From contig NZ_APMH01000001.1 in NCBI RefSeq assembly GCF_000359585.1, positions 145,964-209,963 on the forward strand: a stretch of DNA of 64,000 nucleotides, given 5' to 3'. How positions within the stretch are numbered: position 1 is the first letter of the stretch; each line of letters begins with the position of its first letter. A program made the position numbers and the translations under genes. The DNA comes from Clostridium tyrobutyricum DSM 2637 = ATCC 25755 = JCM 11008 (GTDB taxonomy: Bacteria; Bacillota; Clostridia; Clostridiales; Clostridiaceae). The notes beneath the pieces were generated by a model. It made no database searches, was not told the DNA's origin, and saw nothing but the letters and a program-made list of their open reading frames with translations. Below, one piece after another: positions 45,245 to 54,003 of this stretch.

Positions 45245-46252
45245 CTAAATATCCTGATTACCTAAAGTTGCTACCATAACTGCCTTTATAGTATGAAGTC
45301 TGTTTTCTGCTTCATCAAATACTATAGAATTTTCACTTTCAAATACCTCATCTGTCACCTCAAGGGCTTCAAGTCCAAGTTTATCATGTATTTTTCTAGC
45401 TATACTAGTATCTAAATTGTGGAAGGAAGGTAGACAGTGCATAAACTTAACTTCATTGTTATTACAAAGATCTATTAATTGTTTATTTACCTGATATGGA
45501 ATAAGTATATCTATTCTATCCTTCCATAGTTCTTCTTTTTCTCCCATCGAAAGCCACACATCAGTGTATACAATATCTGCTCCATTAACATTTTCACTTA
45601 TATTATCACTAACAGTTATGCTTCCGCCAGATATTTCAGTATACTTTTTACACTGTTCAACTAAATTATTGTCAGGGAAAAGTGATTTAGGAGTAATTAT
45701 CTTAAAATTCATACCTACTTTTGATGCACCTATCATAAGTGCATTTGCCACATTATTTCTTCCATCACCTATATATACGAAATTCATTTCATTAAATGGT
45801 TTGTTTACATATTCTTTGGCAGTGAGAAAATCAGCCAGAACCTGTGTTGGGTGATCCTCATCTGTGAGTCCGTTCCAAACAGGCAGTTTAGAATATTCAG
45901 CTAATATTTCAACATTTCTCTGTGAAAATCCCCTATACTCTATACCATCGAACATTCTTCCCAATACTCTAGCTGAATCCTTTAATGATTCCCCACTTCC
46001 TATATGACTTTCTGAAGAATTTATGTAAGTTACATTTGCTCCCATGTCATGAGCACTTACTTCAAAAGAGCATCTTGTTCTCAGTGATTCTTTTTCAAAT
46101 ATTAGTGCAATGTTTTTATTTTCAAGTCTTTTTTTCTGATTGCCATTTCGTTTCTCTATTTTTAATCTCTTAGATAAGTCTAAAAGATATTCTATCTCTT
46201 CCATTGTAAAATCTTTTAAAGTTAAAAAACTTTTTCCTTTTAAGTCTATCAT
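45245..46252 (-). CDS. argF: Ornithine carbamoyltransferase
   Basis: The enzyme joins carbamoyl phosphate and ornithine to make citrulline. The start is ATG 46252, 8 nt after GGAGG; the longer frame to 46273 overlaps this site. The 335 residues show the carbamoyl-phosphate motif [15 protein letters not shown]-type loop [17 protein letters not shown], the ornithine motif and HCLPSFHN near residue 267. The final TVKA region appears as [13 protein letters not shown]. It leads argF-carA-carB, which would supply citrulline for arginine biosynthesis. Catabolic use is less likely because no arginine deiminase is present. Confidence 0.94.
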   Translation of the reverse strand: MIDLKGKSFLTLKDFTMEEIEYLLDLSKRLKIEKRNGNQKKRLENKNIALIFEKESLRTRCSFEVSAHDMGANVTYINSSESHIGSGESLKDSARVLGRMFDGIEYRGFSQRNVEILAEYSKLPVWNGLTDEDHPTQVLADFLTAKEYVNKPFNEMNFVYIGDGRNNVANALMIGASKVGMNFKIITPKSLFPDNNLVEQCKKYTEISGGSITVSDNISENVNGADIVYTDVWLSMGEKEELWKDRIDILIPYQVNKQLIDLCNNNEVKFMHCLPSFHNLDTSIARKIHDKLGLEALEVTDEVFESENSIVFDEAENRLHTIKAVMVATLGNQDI

Positions 46253-46310
46253 AATATTTTCCTCCAACATCATACTTCATATTTTATTTTCTCAGCATCA
46301 TCGTATTATA

Positions 46311-46339
46311 ATTATACATTTATATTAATAAAAATTCAA
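46311..46339 (-). promoter_or_regulatory. argF-carAB promoter with possible ArgR site
   Basis: On the minus strand TTGAAT (46334-46339) and TATAAT (46311-46316) are spaced 17 bp apart. The surrounding TATTGAATTTTTATTAATAT resembles an ARG box (TnTGAATwwwwATTCAnw), overlapping the -35, where ArgR would repress. Confidence 0.6.
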
Positions 46340-46358
46340 TATGTTTTTATAATTTTTT

Positions 46359-46402
46359 ATATGCTCCTAGTATTGATTATACTATAATTTATAGGAGTAT
46401 AT
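46359..46402. repeat. Inverted repeat upstream of argF
   Basis: ATATGCTCCTA (46359-46369) and TAGGAGTATAT (46392-46402) pair over 11 bp with one G-T pair around a 22-bp A/T-rich loop. It lies upstream of the predicted argF promoter. It may be a regulator site or an old terminator. Confidence 0.35.
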
Positions 46403-46474
46403 AGCTCTGTTTTATAGTATTTTACAAATAATATTTACGTATATTAATTAGTATATTTTATAAAATATATACAA

Positions 46475-46510
46475 TAAAAAAGAGATAGGATTTTATTGAC
46501 TCCTTGTCTC
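46475..46510 (-). terminator. Terminator of the recQ-DUF362 run
   Basis: On the minus strand GAGACAAGGA and TCCTATCTC pair with a small bulge around a 10-nt loop and are followed directly by TTTTTT. It lies about 65 bp after the DUF362 stop codon. Confidence 0.7.
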
Positions 46511-46574
46511 TCAAGCAATATTATACATTATGTATTATGAAACAATGACTGTATATTTATTCGTACTATTTTTA

Positions 46575-47603
46575 CTACAAATTAACCAAATCATAATTTT
46601 TACTTCCAAGTCCTATCTTTTCGCCGTATGTAAGAGTTCTTATTCCTCTCCAAAAAAGTAATTTTACGTCCGGTCTCAATTTATCTAAACAAGCTTTGTC
46701 AATAGCTATGGGGTCTGTAGATGCAAATATGCCTATGTCTCCGTTTATGGGAATCATAGGATGTCCTTCACAATCGCATCCAGCTGTAATATCAAGTGCA
46801 AAAGACACATAAATATTATTTTTATCTTTTGCAGCAGCCAATGCATATTCAGCCAATCTTTCATTAAATGACATGGAAAAAGTTTGAAACCAATTGCTGG
46901 TAATTGCATTATGTGGACAAACTGCCTGGCAGGAAGAACATCCTATACATATGTCTTTATCAATTTTAGCCCATTTTTTTATTGTTATGGCATCTACTGG
47001 ACAATGGGTCCTGCAAACACCGCAAGTTCTACACATAAATGGTATAATTATAGGTTTTGAATTAGCATGCTGATCCAATTTACCTCCCCTTGCGGCACAC
47101 CCCATGGCCAACTGTTTTACGGCTCCACCAAATCCTGCAAGAATATGTCCTTTAAAGTGACTTAAAACTATAAGCTGATTTACGTCTGCAATTTTTTTTG
47201 CTATCTTGCATTTTTTAAAATGTTTTTTATTTATAATTACATTTTTAAAATCTTCTCCATTTTCTCCATCTGCTATTACAATTGGTATTCGTGTAAAACC
47301 ATGCTCTTTTCCAGTCTTAACATGAGCTTCTCTTGTCATTCTCTGACCTCTGTAAAGTACATTTGTCTCTATGAAAGAACTATTTATTTTTTTCTCTTCC
47401 ATGTAATCTATTATACTATTAAAATTTTCAGGTTTAATATAGGTTCTATTGCCCTTTTCTCCCATATGAACTTTAAGTGGTATAAATTTTTCCAAAGATA
47501 TATTTTCTTCTTCTATCAATTTAGTCAACACTTCTCGTGAGGCTCCATTAACTACTTCAACTCCTGAATGGGATTTTACTGGTTTAAAATAAACTCTTGG
47601 CAA
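46575..47603 (-). CDS. DUF362 domain protein with two [4Fe-4S] clusters
   Basis: The 342-residue protein has an N-terminal DUF362 domain (about 1-190, with FKPVKSHSGVEVV, ETNVLYRGQRMTREAH, VLSHFKGHILAGFGGAVKQLAMGCA). A ferredoxin insert follows (CRTCGVCRTHCPVDAITI and CIGCSSCQAVCPHNAI). The end carries CDCEGHPMIPINGDIGIFASTDPIAIDKACLD. This whole-length layout is widespread in anaerobes and usually annotated as a 4Fe-4S binding protein of unknown function. It is last in a run of four closely spaced genes. Confidence 0.85.
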   Translation of the reverse strand: MPRVYFKPVKSHSGVEVVNGASREVLTKLIEEENISLEKFIPLKVHMGEKGNRTYIKPENFNSIIDYMEEKKINSSFIETNVLYRGQRMTREAHVKTGKEHGFTRIPIVIADGENGEDFKNVIINKKHFKKCKIAKKIADVNQLIVLSHFKGHILAGFGGAVKQLAMGCAARGGKLDQHANSKPIIIPFMCRTCGVCRTHCPVDAITIKKWAKIDKDICIGCSSCQAVCPHNAITSNWFQTFSMSFNERLAEYALAAAKDKNNIYVSFALDITAGCDCEGHPMIPINGDIGIFASTDPIAIDKACLDKLRPDVKLLFWRGIRTLTYGEKIGLGSKNYDLVNL

Positions 47604-47631
47604 TCAATTCACCTTCTACTCTAATAATGTT

Positions 47632-48531
47632 TTAAAACTCTACAACTATATTTTTAAGAGTTCCTATATCTTCAATAGAACATTCCACAATATCTCCATC
47701 TTTAAGAACTTTTATAGGATCAAATCCCATACCTACTCCACTTGGTGTACCTGTAGATATTATGTCTCCTGCTTTTAAAGTAAGTCCATTTGATAGATCG
47801 CTTATTATATATGGTATATCAAAAATAAGATTCTTAGTATTGGAATTTTGTCTCAATTCACCATTTACTGTGCATTTTATATCAAGCTCTACAGGAAAAG
47901 TAGCCTTGCTCTTATGAAGTATAGCAGGTCCCATAGGACAGAAACTATCAAGGCTTTTTCCTTTAAACCATTGACTGTGTCTGCCTTGTAAATCTCTAGC
48001 AGACACATCATTTATTATTGTATACCCAAATATATAATCTTCTACATCTTCTTTTCTTATATTCTTTCCATCCTTTCCTATTATTACTGCAAGTTCTGCT
48101 TCATAATCAACCTGTTTAGTAACTTTTGTAGAAAATTTTATACTATCATTCTGTCCTATAGCCGGACTTGCCGCTTTTGTAAAATATATTGGATTCTCAG
48201 GTATGTCATTTCCAGTTATTCTAGTTATCTTTACTTCTTTTACATGATCTACATAATTCTTTCCGAGACAAAAAACATTTCTTCTTGGATATGGAATTGG
48301 TGCAATTAATTTTATTTCATCCAATAATATAGTAGGTACTTTTTCATTTTTTAACAGCTCTCCTATTTTATGAATCATATCATTAGATGAACTTTCTATA
48401 AGTTCTACCATTGTTTTAGGTGGATTTCCTTCTCCAATACTTTTAAATATATATTGAAGATTTACTACATCATTCTCTTTTAGTATACCTATATTTTCCA
48501 AACCATCTTTTAAATAAGTAACAAATTTCAC
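47632..48531 (-). CDS. Fumarylacetoacetate hydrolase family protein
   Basis: The 299-residue protein has the FAH C-terminal catalytic domain: VFCLGKNYVDHVKE, PIYFTKAASPAIGQND, then the metal ligands in DYEAELAVIIGK and later FGYTIINDVSARD. LTLKAGDIISTGTPSGVGMG ends the domain. Family members hydrolyse or decarboxylate beta-diketo acids, including oxaloacetate and acylpyruvates. No aromatic degradation genes are near, so a housekeeping oxaloacetate decarboxylase or acylpyruvase role is possible. It has an N-terminal ~65-residue extension typical of YcgM-longer types. Confidence 0.88.
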   Translation of the reverse strand: MKFVTYLKDGLENIGILKENDVVNLQYIFKSIGEGNPPKTMVELIESSSNDMIHKIGELLKNEKVPTILLDEIKLIAPIPYPRRNVFCLGKNYVDHVKEVKITRITGNDIPENPIYFTKAASPAIGQNDSIKFSTKVTKQVDYEAELAVIIGKDGKNIRKEDVEDYIFGYTIINDVSARDLQGRHSQWFKGKSLDSFCPMGPAILHKSKATFPVELDIKCTVNGELRQNSNTKNLIFDIPYIISDLSNGLTLKAGDIISTGTPSGVGMGFDPIKVLKDGDIVECSIEDIGTLKNIVVEF

Positions 48532-48556
48532 AATTACACCTCCTATTTAATAGAAT

Positions 48557-49186
48557 CTAAGCTTTGCCTATACAGTACATCCAATTTTTATCTTCCTCTA
48601 CTCCAAGATCTATATGGGAATAACCTGCATCCAAGAAAATTTGTTTTAATTCATCTGGTGTATATACATTCATTTTATCTTCGTATTGACTATATTCTTC
48701 TCTATGTTTTTCATCCATGTACATTTCATTTATCACTATGAATTTTCCAGTAGGTTTTAAAATTCTTTTTATTTCTTTGAAACTTTCTACTATATTTGGC
48801 CAGAAGTATATAGTTTCAACAGCTGTGGCCATATCAAATTCACTATCTTTAAAAGGCAGCTTTTCTACACTTGCATTATAAATTTCTACTCTTCCCTCTT
48901 CAATCAATTGTTTATTAAATTCTTTTGACCACTTCACGCAATCCTTAGAATAATCAATTCCTATTACTTTTCCTTTTGGGGACATAGATGCCAATCTATT
49001 TACAGTCCTTCCACCACCGCATCCTGTATCTATAATTCTAAGATTTTCATCAATGTTAATTTTATCCAATCCCCATCCTGTTACTGCAAAATGTCTTTCA
49101 TTCATGTCATCTGCCACCATCTTTCCAGTCTCACCTGATGGTTTTCTGCATTGATTCAATCTTCTGGCAATTTCACTCATATTCAA
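48557..49186 (-). CDS. Class I SAM-dependent methyltransferase
   Basis: The 209-residue protein has the Methyltransf_11 fold: motif I IIDTGCGGGRTVNRLA near residues 50-65, VIGIDYSKDCV, IYNASVEKLPFKDSEFDMATAVETIYFWPN, and RILKPTGKFIVINEMY. The target is unknown; close family members act on small molecules. It follows recQ by 17 bp and precedes the FAH gene by 25 bp. Confidence 0.85.
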   Translation of the reverse strand: MNMSEIARRLNQCRKPSGETGKMVADDMNERHFAVTGWGLDKINIDENLRIIDTGCGGGRTVNRLASMSPKGKVIGIDYSKDCVKWSKEFNKQLIEEGRVEIYNASVEKLPFKDSEFDMATAVETIYFWPNIVESFKEIKRILKPTGKFIVINEMYMDEKHREEYSQYEDKMNVYTPDELKQIFLDAGYSHIDLGVEEDKNWMYCIGKA

Positions 49187-49203
49187 TAACCTCCTTTTTA
49201 AAT

Positions 49204-51366
49204 TTAAAGTGCATAATTCTTAATAATCACAGCTTTTATTTTATCATAACCTATATCTTCTGGGAGTAACTCCTTAATTGGATGAAGTCTTTCACATCCA
49301 ACTTTTTTTATTATTGATATTATCTGATTTTCTTCTTTCTCAGTAAATACATCATTAAAGTTTATATTAAAGTTTTCTTTATTATCTTCCTCCAAATATT
49401 TGGTAAGATGATTCAATATAGTTGATATTGTAAGTTGCCTCTTTTTAGCAATTTCTCCTATTCCCATATTCTCTTTAACCATATTCATGGTTATTTCATA
49501 AGTTTTTAATTTTCTATTTATATTATTTTCATGTGAACTGTTATCCCTATTCTCTTTTTTAAAATTCCATTTTACATCTATATTGTTTTCTTTAACATAA
49601 TTTCTGATTTCATCCAAAAATCCAGAACCATATTTTTTTAATTTAAGTTCTCCTACTCCTGATATGTCCAGCATCTGTTCTTCTGTACATGGATACCTGC
49701 TGCTAAGTTCTTTTAGAGTACTATCTGAAAAAATCAGATATGGTGGTACACTTTCTTCTCTTGCCATATTCATTCTAAGCACTCTAAGAGCTTCAAACAA
49801 CTTATTGTTCACACTTATCTTTTTAGCTTTAAATCTCTCTTTTAGTATAACTTTATCTATTCCCTTCAATATCTTTACTGATTCTTCATTTAAAATTACT
49901 GTAGGATATTCCCCTTCTTTTAATGATATATATCCATGTGCTATAAGTGTATTTATAAAATTCGAAAGATCTTGCTTAGAGTACTCTTTCATTATTCCAT
50001 ATGTGGAAAGTAGATTAAACCTGTTATACATAACCTTTTTTTGTGTGGAACCTCTCAAAACATCCACTATCATGTTAACTCCGAAATCCTTCTTCATTCT
50101 ATATACACAGGACAGTACTTTCTGTGCATCTATTGTCTTATCGACATACTCACCTTCAGTTATGCAATTACTGCAATTTCCACATTCCTCATATTTTACT
50201 TCTTCTCCAAAATAATTTAAAATATATTTTCTAAGACAACCATTATAGTGTACAAAATCCACCATTTGCTGTAATTTTTTATATTCATTTAATTTTCTAT
50301 TTTCCGATTGTATACTGTTTTCAATTAAATACTTCTGTGTAATTATATCCTGTGGTGAAAACATAAGTATACATTCACTTGCTTCTCCATCACGACCTGC
50401 TCTGCCTATTTCCTGATAATAACTCTCTATATTTCGCGGCATATTATAATGAATTACATACCTTACATTGGATTTATCTATACCCATACCAAAGGCATTT
50501 GTAGCTACTATGACATTCACCCTGTCATATACAAAATCCTCCTGGTTCTTTTTTCGTTCATTATCAGACAAACCAGCATGATATCTAGTAACAGAAATAT
50601 TATTCCTATAAAGCTTATCATATATATTATCTACTTCTCTTCTAGTTGATGCATATATTATACCTTCCTGCTGGATATTTTCATTTATGTAATTAAGCAA
50701 ATAAGAAAACCTATCACCTATTTTAAGACAGTTTATCTTTAAATTTTCCCTGTCAAATCCTGATATAAATACTTTTGGTGATTTTAATTTTATCTGATCT
50801 ATTATATCTTTTCTTACTTCTTCTGTTGCAGTAGCTGTAAAAGCTGTAACTACAGGCCTTGTATCAAGTATGTTTATAAATTTCCATATATATCTATAAC
50901 TGCTTCTAAAATCATGTCCCCACTGAGACACGCAATGAGCTTCATCAACAGCTACCTGGGATATAGAAATATTTTTTATAATATTACAAAATTCTATGGA
51001 TTCCAATCTTTCAGGAGCAATATAAAGTATTTTTATTGAATTTTCCTTTAACCTTGATATTATTGACAGTATTTCATGCTGATTTAAAGAACTATTTATA
51101 TAGTCCGCACCTATTCCTAAATTTTTTATGCTGTCAACTTGATCCTTCATCAAAGAAATCAAAGGTGAAATTACCAGAGTAATACCGTCAAATAATAGAG
51201 CAGGAACCTGGTAGCATATAGATTTTCCTCCTCCTGTAGGCATTATTGCCAAAGTATCATTTTTATTTAATATATTATTTATTATATCTTCCTGTGAACT
51301 TCTAAAACTCCTGTATCCATAATATTTTTGCAAAATTTTCAATGCACTATCAGACACTAAATTCAT
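49204..51366 (-). CDS. recQ: ATP-dependent DNA helicase RecQ
   Basis: The 720-residue 3'-5' helicase unwinds branched DNA in recombination and repair. Motifs are Walker [13 protein letters not shown] near residue 40, [14 protein letters not shown] near 139, TATATEEVR, and motif [20 protein letters not shown] near 315. A zinc-binding RQC region (CLRKY...CGNCSNC) and an HRDC domain (about 515-590) follow. The C-terminal extension contains a helix-turn-helix ([19 protein letters not shown]), as in the longer Firmicute RecQ proteins. It is the first gene of the four-gene run. Confidence 0.95.
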   Translation of the reverse strand: MNLVSDSALKILQKYYGYRSFRSSQEDIINNILNKNDTLAIMPTGGGKSICYQVPALLFDGITLVISPLISLMKDQVDSIKNLGIGADYINSSLNQHEILSIISRLKENSIKILYIAPERLESIEFCNIIKNISISQVAVDEAHCVSQWGHDFRSSYRYIWKFINILDTRPVVTAFTATATEEVRKDIIDQIKLKSPKVFISGFDRENLKINCLKIGDRFSYLLNYINENIQQEGIIYASTRREVDNIYDKLYRNNISVTRYHAGLSDNERKKNQEDFVYDRVNVIVATNAFGMGIDKSNVRYVIHYNMPRNIESYYQEIGRAGRDGEASECILMFSPQDIITQKYLIENSIQSENRKLNEYKKLQQMVDFVHYNGCLRKYILNYFGEEVKYEECGNCSNCITEGEYVDKTIDAQKVLSCVYRMKKDFGVNMIVDVLRGSTQKKVMYNRFNLLSTYGIMKEYSKQDLSNFINTLIAHGYISLKEGEYPTVILNEESVKILKGIDKVILKERFKAKKISVNNKLFEALRVLRMNMAREESVPPYLIFSDSTLKELSSRYPCTEEQMLDISGVGELKLKKYGSGFLDEIRNYVKENNIDVKWNFKKENRDNSSHENNINRKLKTYEITMNMVKENMGIGEIAKKRQLTISTILNHLTKYLEEDNKENFNINFNDVFTEKEENQIISIIKKVGCERLHPIKELLPEDIGYDKIKAVIIKNYAL

Positions 51367-51408
51367 ACACCTCCTGAACTAATTTTATATTTATTATTAT
51401 AACACTCA

Positions 51409-51882
51409 TTAATTATGTATTGAATCAAGTATTCTAAGTTGTAATGTTATCAAATAAGCATCTTTTCTTATAACTAATATACTGTATTTATAATTTTTTA
51501 TAATGTGTTCTACAACACTAAAATATCTACTATCAATTTCATATATTATTTCATTATTTTTATCTGCAAAATAATATATATTTTTTAAAATTTTTATATA
51601 TAAATTATCCCATTCATTAATATTTGTACTTACTACTGAAATTTCAAATATTATACCTCGCGATTTTAATATATTTAAAAGATAGTTATACTTTTTATTA
51701 ATTTCAGAGTTATGCCGTTCAAGTTTTTGTTTTATTTCAAATGTATTGCAGTATTTTTTTTCTCGTTCTTTTATTTGAGATTGTAAAGTATTTATCTTGT
51801 TGTCTAAATACTTTATCCTGTTTTTTATCTTTCTATCATAATTTTTTATCATTTTTAAAAATATATTTTGAGTTTCATCCAT
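51409..51882 (-). CDS. Uncharacterised coiled-coil protein
   Basis: The 157-residue protein is not one I recognise. Residues 1-60 are lysine- and glutamate-rich and strongly helical (DNKINTLQSQIKEREKKYCN), likely a coiled coil. The C-terminal part is a mixed alpha/beta region (RGIIFEISVVSTNINEWDNL, YSILVIRKDAYLITLQLRIL). No signal peptide or membrane segment is seen. The gene is divergent from another short coiled-coil gene. Confidence 0.6.
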   Translation of the reverse strand: MDETQNIFLKMIKNYDRKIKNRIKYLDNKINTLQSQIKEREKKYCNTFEIKQKLERHNSEINKKYNYLLNILKSRGIIFEISVVSTNINEWDNLYIKILKNIYYFADKNNEIIYEIDSRYFSVVEHIIKNYKYSILVIRKDAYLITLQLRILDSIHN

Positions 51883-51947
51883 ATTTAAAATTCCCCTTAA
51901 AGTTGAAATACTCTAACAATTCATATAAAATATATACAGGTGATATT

Positions 51948-52250
51948 ATGAGTAAATTTTATACATTAATGATAAAAAGTATATACAATATAAAAAGCTC
52001 CCTGTTTTCAAGTATAAATTATTTAAGGAAATTCTTCAATGATAAAAAAACTATTGATTCTATCTACAAAGACATACTGGAAAATAAAACTTCTAAAATA
52101 AATACCTTAAATAAAAGACTAAAATCCATAGATCAAAAAACAAGGAAACTTGATATTGAAATTTCTGACATGAAACACTCTACAGAAATAAAAGAAAATC
52201 TTATAAAAAGTATCCAATCCATGATATCTCAAAAAATAAATCAGACATAA
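51948..52250 (+). CDS. Uncharacterised short coiled-coil protein
   Basis: The start is ATG 51948 after AGGTG, giving 100 residues; the open frame upstream lacks a ribosome-binding site and covers the divergent gene. The first 35 residues are basic and partly hydrophobic. Residues 40-100 are a predicted coiled coil (NKTSKINTLNKRLKSIDQKT, IEISDMKHSTEIKENLIKSI). The function is unknown. The stop codon lies inside a very strong hairpin. Confidence 0.6.
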   Translation: MSKFYTLMIKSIYNIKSSLFSSINYLRKFFNDKKTIDSIYKDILENKTSKINTLNKRLKSIDQKTRKLDIEISDMKHSTEIKENLIKSIQSMISQKINQT

Positions 52251-52285
52251 TAAAACAATCTAGACTGTTTTATTATGTCTGATTT
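52238..52285. terminator. Perfect 20-bp stem bidirectional terminator
   Basis: AAATCAGACATAATAAAACA (52238-52257) is exactly complementary to 52266-52285 around an 8-nt loop. It serves the coiled-coil gene and the convergent glutaredoxin-like gene. Confidence 0.85.
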
Positions 52286-52296
52286 TAAAATACAAA

Positions 52297-52527
52297 CTAT
52301 ATTCCCAAAATATCTGATACTTTATTCTGATCAAATCCTAAAATATACTCACCGTCTATTACTATAACCGGAACGCCTCTATAACCTTTTTTCATCAAAT
52401 CTTTCCTTGCTTCTGCATCTGTAGTTATATTATGCTCTACATAATCCACATTGTTCTCTTTAAAAAATTCCTTGGCTGCATGACAGTATTGACAAGTACT
52501 GCTTGTAAATATATCAACTTTACTCAT
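52297..52527 (-). CDS. Glutaredoxin/NrdH-like protein
   Basis: The 76-residue protein has a thioredoxin fold with the redox pair C12-Q-Y-C15 near the N-terminus. The cis-proline motif is GVPVIVIDGEYILGFD, where GFD replaces GYD. It would reduce disulfides in the cytoplasm. The short length and lack of GSH-binding residues, together with the absence of glutathione in clostridia, favour a NrdH- or YruB-like thioredoxin-reductase-linked protein. It is monocistronic. Confidence 0.88.
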   Translation of the reverse strand: MSKVDIFTSSTCQYCHAAKEFFKENNVDYVEHNITTDAEARKDLMKKGYRGVPVIVIDGEYILGFDQNKVSDILGI

Positions 52528-52685
52528 GATATCATCTCCTACTAAAACTTTATATAATCATGCAATATTTTTATTTAACTCATAATATCACATGGAATTA
52601 TAAAAATCAATATTATACAATAATGTTTATTATATAATCAAATATTCTCTTTTTATATTATGTTTATTTATAAAAAAAGTTTCAT

Positions 52686-53993
52686 CTATATTATTTTCCC
52701 TTCTTCAAGATAAAATTCCTCTGAATCTCCGTCATAATTAAAAATTTCTGCATATCTTCCCCAATCTATTATAGTATCCATAATATCTTCAATTTCACCT
52801 TGTGGAAAATATTTTTTAAATAATTCCTTAAAAAACTCTTCTTTCATAGTATGATTCTTCTTATTGTTCAATACGTTTGTAATTAGACGAAATGTGGATA
52901 TTTTTTCTATTTGATTTTTAAATAAAACTTTCTTATCTTCCTTATCCATATCTACAAACTTTTTTCCCAATCCAGTTATAAATATATCTCCTTCTTTTAC
53001 TTCAGATAATTCCAGTATGGATAGCCCCTCTATATTTGGAAATATATCGTCAGTTTCCAGCATTAAATCCCTTCCGAGCTGATATATGTCCATTTTACCT
53101 CCATTATCATCTATAAGTTCTAAAAGTCCTAACATAACTCCGATTTGTGCAATTGGTATTTGTACAAATTTTATGTTTTTACTCTTGTTCAAATCCATAT
53201 TTTCAATTTCTTCATCTAATTTTTTAGTTTTACCATTGGTAAGTAATTTATAGACTTCATCTACTATTTTTTCAAATTCATGTGATTTTCTATTTCTAGG
53301 ATGTGGTAAATCTATGTCAACTTCTTCTACTATAGCAGCTGGATTTTTGCTAAGCATTATTATCTTATCCGCCATAAGCACAGCCTCTTCTATACCATGC
53401 GTGATCATAACTATACTTTTTATAGGCATTCTCTTTTCCTGCCAAAGCTCTACGATTTCAGTTCTTAAATTTTCAGCAGTCAAAAAGTCCAGTGCGGAAA
53501 ATGGTTCATCAAGACACAATAATTTTGGCTCTACAGAAAGGGCCCTGGCAAGACCAACCCTTTGTTTCATTCCACCTGAAAGTTCCTTTGGATAAGCTTC
53601 TTCAAATCCATCAAGCCCTATTAAATCTATCAATTCTTCAGCTTTTCTATTTCTATACTGTTTTGGGAATCCATTTGCCTCCAGTCCTATTTCAACATTT
53701 TGCTGGACTGTAAGCCATGGATATAATGCAAATGTTTGAAATACAATGGCAGTATCAGGATTAACACCATTAATCTCCTTTTTGTAAAAAGTAACGTGCC
53801 CTTCATCTGGTTTCATAAGTCCTGTCATTATTCTCAATAGTGTAGACTTTCCAGATCCTGAGGGACCTAATATGGCTAAAAATTCCCCTTCATTTATAGT
53901 CAAGTTTATATCTTTCAATATGGGCTTTTCAAAATTTCCAAAACATTTTGTTACACCTGAAATTTTTATAAACTCTTTTTTATTGTTCATCAT
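52686..53993 (-). CDS. ABC transporter ATP-binding protein with AAA-associated C-terminal domain, behind a Mg2+ riboswitch
   Basis: The 435-residue protein has an N-terminal ABC ATPase (1-260). It shows Walker A GPSGSGKST, the Q-loop VFQTFALYPW, signature LSGGMKQRVGLARAL, Walker B LLCLDEPFSALD and switch His in MITHGIEEA. The C-terminal ~150 residues (about 285-430) match the AAA_assoc_C type domain of some NitT/TauT-like ATPases (QIPIAQIGVMLGLLELIDDNGGKMDIYQL). The start follows AGGAGGG. The gene is 10 bp after a double permease gene and no binding protein accompanies them. The M-box leader suggests a link to Mg2+ or cation supply. Confidence 0.9.
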   Translation of the reverse strand: MMNNKKEFIKISGVTKCFGNFEKPILKDINLTINEGEFLAILGPSGSGKSTLLRIMTGLMKPDEGHVTFYKKEINGVNPDTAIVFQTFALYPWLTVQQNVEIGLEANGFPKQYRNRKAEELIDLIGLDGFEEAYPKELSGGMKQRVGLARALSVEPKLLCLDEPFSALDFLTAENLRTEIVELWQEKRMPIKSIVMITHGIEEAVLMADKIIMLSKNPAAIVEEVDIDLPHPRNRKSHEFEKIVDEVYKLLTNGKTKKLDEEIENMDLNKSKNIKFVQIPIAQIGVMLGLLELIDDNGGKMDIYQLGRDLMLETDDIFPNIEGLSILELSEVKEGDIFITGLGKKFVDMDKEDKKVLFKNQIEKISTFRLITNVLNNKKNHTMKEEFFKELFKKYFPQGEIEDIMDTIIDWGRYAEIFNYDGDSEEFYLEEGKII

Positions 53994-54003
53994 AGTATCC
54001 CTC

